Shown: positions 9,450-19,218 of the stretch, one piece after another
Position numbering within the stretch: position 1 is the stretch's first letter
How the letters are laid out: every line of letters begins with the position of its first letter
Source of the DNA: Phocoenobacter atlanticus
Lineage (GTDB): Bacteria > Pseudomonadota > Gammaproteobacteria > Enterobacterales > Pasteurellaceae
NCBI RefSeq assembly: GCF_030764225.1
Contig: NZ_JASAXH010000013.1
Strand: one strand, 5' to 3'
Length of the DNA: 64,000 nt
Translations under genes and position numbers: made by a program
The notes under the pieces: generated by a model
What the model was told of the DNA's origin: nothing
Database searches by the model: none
The model's input: the letters and a program-made list of their open reading frames with translations, nothing else

Positions 9450-10463
9450 ATGGCAACCATTAAAGATGTCGCAAAATTAGCTGGAGTTTCAACCACTACG
9501 GTTTCTCACGTAATTAATAAAACGCGTTTCGTTGCAGAAAAAACAACGCAATCTGTTTGGGATGCCATTTCTGAATTAAATTATTCTCCCAGTGCGGTTG
9601 CCCGTAGTTTGAAAGTCAATACCACAAAATCTATTGGAATGATTGTTACCACCAGTGAATCCCCTTTTTTTGCAGAAATCATTCTCGCAATGGAACGTCA
9701 TTGTTATGAAATGGGTTACTCACTGTTTTTATGTAATACTCAAAATGATCCTGAAAAAATCCAAAACCATTTAGATATGTTAATGACGAAACGTGTTGAC
9801 GGTATTTTGGTTATGTGTAGTGAATATACTGAAAACTCTCTTGCACTGTTAAATAAAGCGAATATTCCTATGGTAGTAATGGATTGGGGATTGCGAGATA
9901 ATAGTAATGATCTTATCGCTGACAATAGTTTTATTGGTGGCTATTTCGCTACTCAACATTTAATTGAGAATGGGCATAAAAAAATAGCAGTTATTACAGG
10001 AGATTTGTTTAAAACAGTATCAAAAAATCGTTTTCAAGGTTTTAGTAAGGCAATGGATGAAGCAAATCTATTGATTGAACCACAATGGATTCAGGAAGGT
10101 GATTTTGAACCAGAAGGTGGCTTTGAGTGTATGAATAATATTCTTGATTTAGATGAATTACCTACAGCAATTTTTTGTTTTAGTGATGTAATGGCATTAG
10201 GTGCAATTTCAGCAATTAATCTTAGAGGATTATCTGTACCACAAGATATTTCTGTTATTGGTTATGATAATATTCATAACTCTCGCTTTTATGCCCCTCC
10301 TTTAACAACAATGCATCAATCCAAATCACGACTTTCAGATAGAGTGCTAGAATTATTACTTGAGCGAATTTCTTCAAAAGAAAAACGAAATGAACCACAA
10401 ATATTAGAGTTTATGCCTGAGTTAGTTGTGCGTGATTCAGTTCGTAATTTAAATAAAAATTAG
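9450..10463 (+). CDS. purR: Purine repressor PurR (LacI family)
   Basis: The 337 residues begin MATIKDVAKLAGVSTTTVSH, the LacI helix-turn-helix, followed by a hinge (SPSAVARSLKVN) nearly identical to E. coli PurR. A periplasmic-binding-like core follows, with MVVMDWG and IGYDNI segments. PurR binds hypoxanthine or guanine and represses purine genes. A TATAAT at 9409-9414 is the likely -10. No convincing PurR operator is visible upstream. cvpA, part of a PurR-controlled operon in E. coli, is three genes downstream. Confidence 0.95.
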   Translation: MATIKDVAKLAGVSTTTVSHVINKTRFVAEKTTQSVWDAISELNYSPSAVARSLKVNTTKSIGMIVTTSESPFFAEIILAMERHCYEMGYSLFLCNTQNDPEKIQNHLDMLMTKRVDGILVMCSEYTENSLALLNKANIPMVVMDWGLRDNSNDLIADNSFIGGYFATQHLIENGHKKIAVITGDLFKTVSKNRFQGFSKAMDEANLLIEPQWIQEGDFEPEGGFECMNNILDLDELPTAIFCFSDVMALGAISAINLRGLSVPQDISVIGYDNIHNSRFYAPPLTTMHQSKSRLSDRVLELLLERISSKEKRNEPQILEFMPELVVRDSVRNLNKN

Positions 10464-10475
10464 ATAGGTTTTTTA

Positions 10476-11096
10476 ATGGAATTTTTAATTGATTTTTTTA
10501 GTAGTTATGGCTATTGGGCTGTTTTTTTAGTATTACTCGCTTGTGGTTTTGGTTTACCTATTCCTGAAGACATAACGTTAGTCTCTGGGGGGGTTATTTC
10601 TGGTTTAGGCTATACTAATGTACATATTATGCTGGTAGTAAGTATGATAGGAGTATTAGCTGGTGATAGTACAATGTATTGGCTTGGACGAATTTATGGT
10701 AAGAAAATTTTACGCTTTCGTTTTATTAAGCCTTTAGTTCGTCGAGGACGATTATCTGCAGTAAGAAAAATGTTTGATAAATATGGAAATCGCTTATTAT
10801 TTACTGCTCGTTTCTTACCTGGATTAAGAGCGGTAGTTTATCTTGTTTCTGGTATTACCAATCGTGTTAATTATTTTCAATTTATCCTTGTTGATTTTTG
10901 TGCTGCCATTATTTCCGTTCCAATTTGGGTTTATTTAGGTGATTTTGGTGCTTCAAATTTAGAGTGGCTAAAAGAACAAATACATAAAGGACAGGCTATT
11001 ATTTATGTCATTTTGGTTACTGTCATCTTATTTGTTGTTTGGAAGATTTATCAAATGCGTAAAAAACAAAAGGTAAAAATTAATGAAGCACGTTGA
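10476..11096 (+). CDS. DedA family inner-membrane protein
   Basis: A 206-residue multi-span protein with the DedA signatures PIPEDITLVSGG near the N-terminus and TARFLPGLRAVVYLVSG in the middle. DedA/SNARE-associated proteins act in lipid carrier translocation and in membrane-potential and drug tolerance. The paralogue (YqjA, YghB, YabI and others) cannot be fixed by eye. It starts 12 bp after purR, and its 3' end overlaps rnhA by 14 bp, indicating translational coupling. Confidence 0.88.
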   Translation: MEFLIDFFSSYGYWAVFLVLLACGFGLPIPEDITLVSGGVISGLGYTNVHIMLVVSMIGVLAGDSTMYWLGRIYGKKILRFRFIKPLVRRGRLSAVRKMFDKYGNRLLFTARFLPGLRAVVYLVSGITNRVNYFQFILVDFCAAIISVPIWVYLGDFGASNLEWLKEQIHKGQAIIYVILVTVILFVVWKIYQMRKKQKVKINEAR

Positions 11097-11547
11097 AATT
11101 TTTACTGATGGTTCCTGTTTAGGTAATCCAGGTAAAGGTGGTATTGGTATCGTATTACGCTACAATCAGCACGAAAAAAAAATAAGTAAAGGTTATTTTC
11201 AAACGACCAACAATAGAATGGAATTACGTGCGGTCATTGAGGCATTAAGTTTACTAAAAGAACCCTGCTATATTACATTATTTAGTGACAGCCAATATAT
11301 GCAAAATGGAATCCAAAAATGGATTTTTAATTGGCGAAAAAATAACTGGAAAACCAGTGCGAAAAAACCAGTTAAAAATAAAGATTTATGGATTGCACTA
11401 GATCAACAAATCCAACAACATAAAATTGATTGGCGATGGGTTAAAGGGCATTCAGGACACCGTGAAAACGAAATTTGTGATGAATTAGCCAAATCAGGGG
11501 CAAATAATCCAACATTACAAGATGTTGGTTACGAAAATTTAAATTAA
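11083..11547 (+). CDS. rnhA: Ribonuclease HI
   Basis: A 154-residue enzyme that cuts RNA in RNA-DNA hybrids. The catalytic acids are visible: Asp9 in FTDGSCLGN, Glu in NNRMELRA, Asp in LFSDSQY, and the C-terminal Asp in ICDELAK, together with the KGHSGH loop. The length matches E. coli RnhA (155). It overlaps the upstream DedA gene by 14 bp. Confidence 0.97.
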   Translation: MKHVEIFTDGSCLGNPGKGGIGIVLRYNQHEKKISKGYFQTTNNRMELRAVIEALSLLKEPCYITLFSDSQYMQNGIQKWIFNWRKNNWKTSAKKPVKNKDLWIALDQQIQQHKIDWRWVKGHSGHRENEICDELAKSGANNPTLQDVGYENLN

Positions 11548-11595
11548 TTATTCTGGCAACTATTTATAGAATAAGGAATAGAAAAAAGAGGTATT

Positions 11596-12087
11596 ATGAT
11601 TGATTATATTATTATTGGTATTATTGTTTTTTCTTCATTAGTGAGTTTATGGAGAGGATTTATTAGAGAAGTAATGTCCTTAATTGGTTGGGTAACTGCT
11701 TTTTTTGTAGCAAGCTATTTTTACCCCTATTTCAGTGGATATTTCACACAAGTAAATTCGATTTATCTACAACAATCTGAGTTAATAAGAGACGGACTGG
11801 CTGCGATATTATTATTTATTGGTACACTCATAATAATGAGCATTATTAATGCTTTGTTAGGTAAACTCGTTGATCAAACAGGATTAAGTGGTACAGATCG
11901 AGTACTTGGAATGGTATTTGGTGCGTTACGTGGCATATTAATTGTCGCAGCAATATTATTCTTCTTTGATTTCACTCAAGCTAGTGACAGTGAATGGTGG
12001 AAAGAATCCCAATTAATTCCCCATTTTGGTTTTATTGTTAAGTGGTTTTTTGAACAACTTCAAGCAAACTCTAGTTTATTACAGTAA
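11596..12087 (+). CDS. cvpA: CvpA family membrane protein
   Basis: A 163-residue inner-membrane protein with about four hydrophobic spans and the family segments LWRGFIREVMSLIGW and GTDRVLGMVFGALRG. CvpA is needed for colicin V export and for envelope stress and bile tolerance in enterobacteria. In E. coli and H. influenzae it is followed by purF. Here the next gene is ubiX, only 18 bp away, so purF is missing from its usual place. Confidence 0.93.
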   Translation: MIDYIIIGIIVFSSLVSLWRGFIREVMSLIGWVTAFFVASYFYPYFSGYFTQVNSIYLQQSELIRDGLAAILLFIGTLIIMSIINALLGKLVDQTGLSGTDRVLGMVFGALRGILIVAAILFFFDFTQASDSEWWKESQLIPHFGFIVKWFFEQLQANSSLLQ

Positions 12088-12105
12088 CGATATTAAAATA
12101 GTTTA

Positions 12106-12714
12106 ATGAAAAGAAATTGTAAAAAATCACCAAAATCTCACCGCTTGCCTGAACGTTTAATTATTGCGATAACAGGGGCGAGTGGTGTCATTTATGCGAT
12201 TCGATTACTCGAAGTGTTACAAAAAACGAATATAGAAGCACATCTAATTATTAGCAATGCGGCAAAACAAACCATTGCAATAGAAACGGACTATTCTCTT
12301 AATCAAATAAAATCATTCGCTCACCAAATTTATGATATACGAGATATTGGTGCCGCAATTTCATCAGGTTCATTTATTACAAAAGGAATGATTATTGTCC
12401 CCTGCTCAATGAAAACATTATCAGGTATTGCACATAGTTATACTGATGATTTAATTACTCGTGCCGCAGACGTTATTTTAAAAGAGAGAAAACCTCTAGT
12501 GCTTTGTGTACGTGAAACCCCCTTACACTTAGGGCATTTACGCTTAATGACACAACTGACTGAAATTGGTGGACAGATCGTACCTCTAATGCCTGCTTTT
12601 TATCATAAACCACAAACTGTTGCAGATATTGTGGATCAAGGGGTAAATCGCCTACTAGATCAATTTGATATTTATCTTGAACAAGAGCTATTTACACGCT
12701 GGAAAAGTGAATAA
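12106..12714 (+). CDS. ubiX: Flavin prenyltransferase UbiX
   Basis: Makes prenylated FMN for the UbiD decarboxylase of ubiquinone biosynthesis. The 202 residues carry the FMN-binding ITGASGVIYA near residue 25 and the conserved IVPCSMKTLSGIA and VLCVRETPLH segments. Compared with the usual 189 residues there is a basic N-terminal extension (KRNCKKSPKSH) encoded partly by an uptake signal (ACCGCTTG, minus orientation). I see no strong ribosome binding site, so translation may be coupled to cvpA. Confidence 0.94.
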   Translation: MKRNCKKSPKSHRLPERLIIAITGASGVIYAIRLLEVLQKTNIEAHLIISNAAKQTIAIETDYSLNQIKSFAHQIYDIRDIGAAISSGSFITKGMIIVPCSMKTLSGIAHSYTDDLITRAADVILKERKPLVLCVRETPLHLGHLRLMTQLTEIGGQIVPLMPAFYHKPQTVADIVDQGVNRLLDQFDIYLEQELFTRWKSE

Positions 12715-12794
12715 TAATATTTTAGTTTAAATATTAAATAGAAATATGTATTATCTTTTATTACATCATACAGTTAACAGTTATAGGAGGAACT

Positions 12795-14999
12795 ATGGTT
12801 GCAATTCGTCATTCCCATATTCTGGACCCAAATGATTTCGAATTAGTAAGTTGGGGCACTTCTTTGCAAATGTCACCTGTAACTTTTGAAGAAATCCAAA
12901 TTGTTTGGCGTTATGCACAAGAAAAACTTGATATCGAACAATATCCATTAATGTGGTTTGGTATTGAAATGATTGAAATCTTGCATAGTTTAAATATGGA
13001 TGATGATAGTCTAGTTGCCGCTTTTTTAGTTCCTCTCGTTAAGCATAAAATTATTGATTTAATTGAAATTAAAGATAATTTTAATGCGAGCATTACCGAG
13101 CTTGTTAAAGGTGTGTTAGAGATGGATAATATTCGTCAATTAAATGCAGGTTACTCTTCTGATATTCAAATTGATAATATCCGCCGTATGTTGTTAGCAA
13201 TGGTAAAAGATTTCCGCTGTATGGTTATTAAACTTGCTGAACGCATTACTTATCTACGAGATAAAAATCACACAGAAGAAGAACTTGTTTTAGCGGCAAA
13301 AGAATGTTCTCAAATTTATGCCCCACTTGCTAACCGATTAGGAATTGGACAGTTAAAATGGGAGTTAGAAGACTACTGTTTTAGAGCTTTACACCCTAGC
13401 AAATATAAACAAGTTGCAAAATTCGAACTCAATGAACGACGTTTAGATCGTGAAAAATATATTGCAAAATTTATTAAAAATCTGACCGCTTTACTTGAAC
13501 AAGAATTAGATGGTTTTCATATTTATGGTAGACCAAAACATATTTATAGTATATGGAAAAAAATGCAATGCAAAAACCTTGCATTTAAACAACTATTTGA
13601 TATTCGAGCAGTGAGAATTATTGTACCAACCTTAGAAGATTGCTATACCGCTTTGGGAATTGTTCATACTCATTATCAACATTTATCTGAGCATTTTGAT
13701 GATTATATTTCAAATCCAAAACCTAATGGCTACCAATCCTTGCATACTGTTATTTTAGGCAAAGGTCACAAACCCATTGAAATACAAATTAGAACTCAAG
13801 AAATGCACGACAGTGCGGAACTTGGCGTCGCAGCTCACTGGAAATATAAAGAAGGAGGTGCTGCTGGGCGTGCTGGCTATGAAGATAAAATTGTATGGTT
13901 ACGTAAACTATTAGATTGGCAGAATGATATTGCAGAATCGAATGAATCTATTAGTGAACTACGTAGCCAAGTCTTTGATGATAGAGTTTACGTCTTTACT
14001 CCTCGTGGTGAAGTAATAGATCTTCCTAAAAATGCTACACCTCTTGATTTTGCCTATGCTATTCATAGTGAAGTAGGACATCGTTGTATTGGTGCAAAAG
14101 TAGCAGGACGAATAGTTCCTTTTACCTATTTACTACAAATGGGCGATCAAGTTGAAATTATCACTCAGAAAAACCCCAATCCAAGTCGAGACTGGTTAAA
14201 TCCAAATCAAGGCTTTATTAATACAGCACGAGCCAGAGCTAAAGTTATCAATTTCTTTAAAAAGCAAGATCGAGATAAAAATATTCCTCTTGGAAAAGAT
14301 ATTCTCGATGCTGAAATGACAAAATTTAACTTTACACAAAAGCAAATTGAACAATATGGATTACCTCGTTATAACCTAAAACATATTAGTGACCTCTATG
14401 CCGCTATTGGCAGTGGTGATATTAAATTAAATCAATTTAGTCATTATTTACAAAGTAAATTGATTAAACCCACAGCCGAGCAAGAAGATGAAGCAGTACT
14501 AAAAAGTGTTCAATTTAAAGCCTCAAATACTATCAATAAAGGAAAAAGTAGTGATATTATTATCGATGGTGTAGGTAATTTAATGCACACTGTTGCACGC
14601 TGTTGTCAACCTATCCCAGGAGATAAAATTGTGGGTTATATTACTCAAGGACGAGGAATTTCCATTCATAAATCGGATTGTGAACAACTTTTTGAATTAA
14701 GAAGCATTAATCCAGAACGCGTTGTCAAAGCACAATGGGGAGCAAATGATACTAGAGGCTTTAGTTTAACCATTCGAATCATTGCCAACGATCGTAATGG
14801 TTTATTAAGAGATATTACCAGTATTATGGCAAATGAAAAAGTGAATGTACTTGGTGTATCGAGTAGAACAGATATTAAATCAAATATTGCGACCATTGAT
14901 ATGGAAATTGAATTAACAAATGTTGAATTTCTTGCAAAATTGCTTTCTCGTATTACACAGCTGAGCGATATAATTGAAGCTAAACGCTTCGCAGGTTAA
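12795..14999 (+). CDS. relA: GTP pyrophosphokinase RelA
   Basis: Ribosome-bound (p)ppGpp synthetase of the stringent response. Its 734 residues are close to E. coli RelA (744). The synthetase core has YGRPKHIYSIWKKM and NPKPNGYQSLHT, and TGS and C-terminal ACT domains follow. The N-terminal hydrolase domain lacks the HD metal pair: the equivalent segment reads AAFLVPLVKHK, as in true RelA rather than SpoT. A strong AGGAGG ribosome binding site precedes the ATG. rnm follows after 2 bp. Confidence 0.97.
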   Translation: MVAIRHSHILDPNDFELVSWGTSLQMSPVTFEEIQIVWRYAQEKLDIEQYPLMWFGIEMIEILHSLNMDDDSLVAAFLVPLVKHKIIDLIEIKDNFNASITELVKGVLEMDNIRQLNAGYSSDIQIDNIRRMLLAMVKDFRCMVIKLAERITYLRDKNHTEEELVLAAKECSQIYAPLANRLGIGQLKWELEDYCFRALHPSKYKQVAKFELNERRLDREKYIAKFIKNLTALLEQELDGFHIYGRPKHIYSIWKKMQCKNLAFKQLFDIRAVRIIVPTLEDCYTALGIVHTHYQHLSEHFDDYISNPKPNGYQSLHTVILGKGHKPIEIQIRTQEMHDSAELGVAAHWKYKEGGAAGRAGYEDKIVWLRKLLDWQNDIAESNESISELRSQVFDDRVYVFTPRGEVIDLPKNATPLDFAYAIHSEVGHRCIGAKVAGRIVPFTYLLQMGDQVEIITQKNPNPSRDWLNPNQGFINTARARAKVINFFKKQDRDKNIPLGKDILDAEMTKFNFTQKQIEQYGLPRYNLKHISDLYAAIGSGDIKLNQFSHYLQSKLIKPTAEQEDEAVLKSVQFKASNTINKGKSSDIIIDGVGNLMHTVARCCQPIPGDKIVGYITQGRGISIHKSDCEQLFELRSINPERVVKAQWGANDTRGFSLTIRIIANDRNGLLRDITSIMANEKVNVLGVSSRTDIKSNIATIDMEIELTNVEFLAKLLSRITQLSDIIEAKRFAG

Positions 15000-15001
15000 C
15001 A

Positions 15002-15844
15002 ATGACAAACAATACAATAATTTATGATTTACACAGTCACAGCACTGCCTCGGATGGACTGCTTACTCCTACAGAATTGATACAACGTGCGGTTGAAAAA
15101 GGTATTAATATTTTAGCCTTAACAGATCACGATACTATCAATGGTTTAGAAGAAGCAAAGCAAGCGACACAACACTTGCCAATTAAACTTATTTCAGGAG
15201 TAGAAATTTCTGTCATATGGCAAAATAAAAATATCCATTTAAGTGCCTTAAATTTTGATGAAAATAATGAAAAATTGGTAAATTTATTACAAAATCAGAC
15301 CGCCTTAAGAGAACAGCGAGCAATTCACATCGCAGAAAAATTAGCCAAAGCAGGTATTCCAAATGCCTATGAAGGGGCAAAAAAATTGGCACAAGGTGAA
15401 ATCACACGTGCTCACTATGCCCGTTTTTTAGTTGAAATTGAAGCCGTCAACAATATAGAAAAAGCATTTAAAAAGTATTTAGGACAAGGTAAATCTGCTT
15501 ACGTTAAACCAATATGGTGTTCAATGGAAGAAGCCATTGATGTAATACATCACGCAGACGGAGTAATCAACATTGCCCACCCTCTTAAATATAAACTCAC
15601 TGCACGTTGGATACGCCGTTTAATTACCGCCTTCAAAGAAGCAGGAGGAGATGGAATTGAGGTCGCAGGTTGCGGACAGTCGCGAGATCAACGCCAACTT
15701 CTCGCCCGTTGGGCAGAAGAGTTTGATCTCTACTCCTCTGTTGGTTCTGATTTCCACTATCCAACCCAATGGTTAGATCTCGGTAAAGATCTTACCCTTC
15801 CCACAAACTGTAAACCTATTTGGGAACTATGGAAAGAAAAATGA
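15002..15844 (+). CDS. rnm: PHP-domain phosphoesterase, RNase AM (YciV/TrpH)
   Basis: A 280-residue polymerase-and-histidinol-phosphatase domain protein. It has the metal-binding motifs DLHSHSTASDG at the N-terminus, LTDHDTINGLEEA near residue 40, INIAHPLKY near residue 190 and the C-terminal GSDFHY. The family removes 3',5'-nucleoside bisphosphates and trims the 5' ends of rRNAs. It begins 2 bp after relA and is very likely co-transcribed with it. Confidence 0.9.
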   Translation: MTNNTIIYDLHSHSTASDGLLTPTELIQRAVEKGINILALTDHDTINGLEEAKQATQHLPIKLISGVEISVIWQNKNIHLSALNFDENNEKLVNLLQNQTALREQRAIHIAEKLAKAGIPNAYEGAKKLAQGEITRAHYARFLVEIEAVNNIEKAFKKYLGQGKSAYVKPIWCSMEEAIDVIHHADGVINIAHPLKYKLTARWIRRLITAFKEAGGDGIEVAGCGQSRDQRQLLARWAEEFDLYSSVGSDFHYPTQWLDLGKDLTLPTNCKPIWELWKEK

Positions 15845-15979
15845 CCATATGACCTCTTGGTACAAAAATATTTTTAATTGTAAAAAATAACAAAGATCAT
15901 ACCGCTTATTCAGAACAACCGCATACATTACTGGTATTATTTGTTAGAATAGATTAACTTTTTAATTTTAGGAGAATGT

Positions 15980-16702
15980 ATGCGTCCAAATAATCGCACA
16001 GCAAACCAAACTCGCCCAGTAAAAATCACTCGTAACTATACTAAATATGCTGAAGGTTCAGTATTAGTTGAATTTGGTGAAACCAAAGTGTTATGTAATG
16101 CCTCAATTGATGAATCTGTTCCTCGTTTTTTAAGAGGTAAAAATCAAGGTTGGGTAACCGCAGAATATGCAATGCTTCCTCGTGCGACACACTCACGCAC
16201 ACAACGTGAAGCATCAAAAGGCAAACAAGGTGGACGAACCCTTGAAATCCAACGTTTAATCGGTCGTTCATTACGTGCAGTTGTTGATTTAAAAGCCTTA
16301 GGTGAACGTACTATTACCGTAGATTGTGACGTTATTCAAGCCGACGGTGGTACTCGTACCGCGGCAATTACAGGTGCAGCGGTTGCTTTACAAGATGCGT
16401 TAAATAAGTTAATCGATACAGGAAAACTAAAAACAAATCCGATGAAAAGTCTTGTTGCTGCAATTTCTGTTGGGGTGGTAAATAATGACGCTATTTGTGA
16501 TTTAGAATACATCGAAGATTGCAACGCTGAAACAGATATGAATGTCGTTATGGTCGAAAGTGGTCATTTTGTCGAAGTACAAGGTACTGCAGAAGGAACA
16601 CCATTTTCTCATAGTGAATTATTACAATTATTAGATCTCGCAAAACAAGGTATTGAGCAATTATTCGAGGCACAGCATTTAGCATTACGAAATGCTCAAT
16701 AA
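15980..16702 (+). CDS. rph: Ribonuclease PH
   Basis: A 240-residue phosphorolytic 3' exoribonuclease that trims tRNA precursors. It begins MRPNNRTANQTRPV and contains GWVTAEYAMLPRATH and the phosphate-site segment CDVIQADGGTRTAAI. The full length indicates an active enzyme, unlike the frameshifted E. coli K-12 gene. The ribosome binding site is AGGAG 7 bases upstream. An uptake signal lies in the 135-bp gap before it. Confidence 0.97.
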   Translation: MRPNNRTANQTRPVKITRNYTKYAEGSVLVEFGETKVLCNASIDESVPRFLRGKNQGWVTAEYAMLPRATHSRTQREASKGKQGGRTLEIQRLIGRSLRAVVDLKALGERTITVDCDVIQADGGTRTAAITGAAVALQDALNKLIDTGKLKTNPMKSLVAAISVGVVNNDAICDLEYIEDCNAETDMNVVMVESGHFVEVQGTAEGTPFSHSELLQLLDLAKQGIEQLFEAQHLALRNAQ

Positions 16703-16753
16703 TACTTCACTTCCTACAAGGCAATATCATATTTAAAAAATCCAATTACTTAC

Positions 16754-16781
16754 GTAGAGACAGGGCATGTCCTGTCTCTAC
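16754..16781. repeat. REP-like palindrome between rph and lpxC
   Basis: GTAGAGACAGG and CCTGTCTCTAC form a perfect 11-bp stem around GCATGT in the convergent rph-lpxC gap. There is no T-run, so it is not a classical intrinsic terminator. The GC-rich arms stand out from the AT-rich surroundings and look like a dispersed palindromic element. No second copy occurs in this window. Confidence 0.6.
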
Positions 16782-16856
16782 AATATATTTATACATCAAT
16801 AGGTAAAAACTTACGGTTGCCCTTGATAATATCAGTAATTTACCAATACATCTTAA

Positions 16857-17774
16857 TTAAACTAAAATATGACCCTTTTTCTGATAACCAAAAGGCACTG
16901 TTGCTTTATCATCGAAAGTCACAAATTCCCAAGCTTTCTCATTTTCAAGCACCGCTCTTAATAATTGATTATTTACGCCATGCCCTGATTTATAGGCAGA
17001 AAATTCACCGATAATATTGTAACCACACATAAATAAGTCACCAACAGCATCTAACATTTTATGACGAACCAATTCATCAGGAAAACGTAACCCCTCTTCA
17101 TTTAAGATACGATAATTATCTAGTACAATCGCATTATCCAAACTTCCACCTAGTGCTAATCCCATCGATTGAAGTAATTCAATATCTTTCATAAAACCAA
17201 AGGTTCTCGCACGACTTAACTGCTGAATAAAGTTTTTTGTTGAAAATTCCATTTGGTAATGCCCAACATCTTTACTGATTGCAGGGTGAGAGAAATCAAT
17301 TGTAAAATCAAGTTTAAAGCCATTATAAGGTTTTAATTCTGCCCACTTGTCTTCATTTTCTACTCGCACTGTTTCTTTGATACGAATAAATTTTTTCAAT
17401 GCATTTTGTTCTTCAACTCCTGCATCTAACAATAAATAGATAAATGGACTAGAACTACCATCCATAATAGGAATTTCAGGCGCATCAATTTCTACAATTA
17501 CATTATCTAATCCAACAGCAGACATAGCCGCATTTAAGTGCTCAACCGTTGAAATACGCACACCATCATCGTTGATCATACAAGTACATAACGTCGTATC
17601 ACGAATAAAATCGGCTCTCGCAGGAAAATAAACAGCAGGCTCTAAATCAGTACGAGCATAAATCACACCTGTATTTTCAGGAGCAGGACGCAACGTAAGG
17701 GTTACTTTTTTACCACTATGCAATCCGATTCCCGTTACTTTTATTGATTTTTTCAGGGTTCTTTGCTTAATCAT
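16857..17774 (-). CDS. lpxC: UDP-3-O-acyl-N-acetylglucosamine deacetylase
   Basis: Zinc deacetylase for the committed step of lipid A synthesis, 305 residues. It starts MIKQRTLKKS and shows the zinc ligand histidine in STVEHLNAA and the His/Asp ligands in VRHKMLDAVGDL. It is last in the dcw cluster, 10 bp after ftsZ, as in E. coli and Haemophilus. The frame ends at the REP-like palindrome region. Confidence 0.98.
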   Translation of the reverse strand: MIKQRTLKKSIKVTGIGLHSGKKVTLTLRPAPENTGVIYARTDLEPAVYFPARADFIRDTTLCTCMINDDGVRISTVEHLNAAMSAVGLDNVIVEIDAPEIPIMDGSSSPFIYLLLDAGVEEQNALKKFIRIKETVRVENEDKWAELKPYNGFKLDFTIDFSHPAISKDVGHYQMEFSTKNFIQQLSRARTFGFMKDIELLQSMGLALGGSLDNAIVLDNYRILNEEGLRFPDELVRHKMLDAVGDLFMCGYNIIGEFSAYKSGHGVNNQLLRAVLENEKAWEFVTFDDKATVPFGYQKKGHILV

Positions 17775-17784
17775 ATTTACCTTA

Positions 17785-18990
17785 CTATTTCTTTAAAAAA
17801 CCAGGAATTGATGAAGGCGAGAATAATCTCTGTTCATCAATACGATGCGGTTGTTGGTTATTCACTTTTGTCGTTTCATTTTCTGTTGCATAAGCGTTTC
17901 TCTCAGAAAAACTTGCTGCTGGTTTTAATTCTGGTTGAGACGTTTCTAAATGAGAAGTAATTGAATGCTGCACTCTCATATTATTTGCTCTTAACATTTC
18001 TTGTTCAGAAGGACCAATACCTGTTGCAACAAGAGTCACCCGAATTTGCCCTTCCATTTCTGGGTAAATCGATGTTCCAAATACAACTGTCGCATCAGAG
18101 GCTGCATATTCGTGAATATAATCCATTACTTCATATACTTCACTTAATTCAATATCCATTCCTGAAGTAATACTAACTAGAATACCTTTTGCTTCAGACC
18201 AGTCAACATCTTCTAATAATGGACTAGCGACAGCTTCTTGTGCGGCTTTTTCTGCGCGACCTTCTCCATCAGCAATACCTGTTCCCATCATTGCTCGTCC
18301 CATCTCAGACATTACGGTTTTAACGTCCGCAAAATCGACATTTATTAAACCTGGAGAAGTAATCATATCAGTAATACCTAAAACAGCATTACGTAACACA
18401 TCATTTGCTGCTTTAAAAGCATCTAACATTTTAACGTTTTTAGGTAAAACTTTTAGTAATTTATCATTAGGAATAATAATTAAAGAATCGACATGCTTAG
18501 ATAACTCAGCAATACCTTGTTCTGCATAGTTCATTCGCTTAGCGCCTTCAAATCGGAAAGGCTTAGTCACAATGGCAACAGTCAATGCGGGTGGTTCTGC
18601 ATTTTTTGCAATTTCGGCAATAACAGGAGCGGCACCTGTACCAGTCCCTCCTCCCATTCCTGCAGAAATAAATACCATATCTGCACCAGATAACATATTG
18701 GTTAATGCATCTCTATCATCTTCTGCAGCTTGGCGACCTACATTGGGATTTGCTCCAGCACCCAATCCTTTAGTAATTTTATCCCCAATTTGAATAGTTT
18801 GACGCACTGCTGTTTTACGCAATGCTTGAGCATCTGTGTTAACAGAAAAAAATTCAACACCGCCACTCAGCTCACCATTTTCATCGGCTTGTCCTTCAAC
18901 CATATGATTTAATGCGTTACCGCCACCACCACCAACACCAACGACCTTGATCACGGCATCAGGTGTTACTTCATATACTGGTTCAAACAT
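17785..18990 (-). CDS. ftsZ: Cell division GTPase FtsZ
   Basis: Tubulin homologue that forms the division ring. The 401 residues include the tubulin signature GGGTGTG at 113-119, the NVDFADVKTVM T7-loop segment, and the conserved C-terminal peptide SIPGFLKK that docks on FtsA and ZipA. Both of these partners are encoded in the window. The 228-bp gap from ftsA is unusual inside this compact cluster and probably holds ftsZ promoters. No long conserved structure is visible there. Confidence 0.98.
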   Translation of the reverse strand: MFEPVYEVTPDAVIKVVGVGGGGGNALNHMVEGQADENGELSGGVEFFSVNTDAQALRKTAVRQTIQIGDKITKGLGAGANPNVGRQAAEDDRDALTNMLSGADMVFISAGMGGGTGTGAAPVIAEIAKNAEPPALTVAIVTKPFRFEGAKRMNYAEQGIAELSKHVDSLIIIPNDKLLKVLPKNVKMLDAFKAANDVLRNAVLGITDMITSPGLINVDFADVKTVMSEMGRAMMGTGIADGEGRAEKAAQEAVASPLLEDVDWSEAKGILVSITSGMDIELSEVYEVMDYIHEYAASDATVVFGTSIYPEMEGQIRVTLVATGIGPSEQEMLRANNMRVQHSITSHLETSQPELKPAASFSERNAYATENETTKVNNQQPHRIDEQRLFSPSSIPGFLKK

Positions 18991-19218
18991 TATTTATTCT
19001 CCCTAATATGCAAGTCTAAAACCTACATTTCTATCTAAAATGTGACTTACATAAATTATATAAATTTTTCTTTTACTTATTTTAAGACTATATTAATTAA
19101 TATATTACCACAATCATAGTACAATTGCATACTAAGTATTATGCATTACTGCCCTATTAACAATACAATACAATGATTTGTATATAAATTATGCGATTTC
19201 ATTATTTTAAATTGAATT

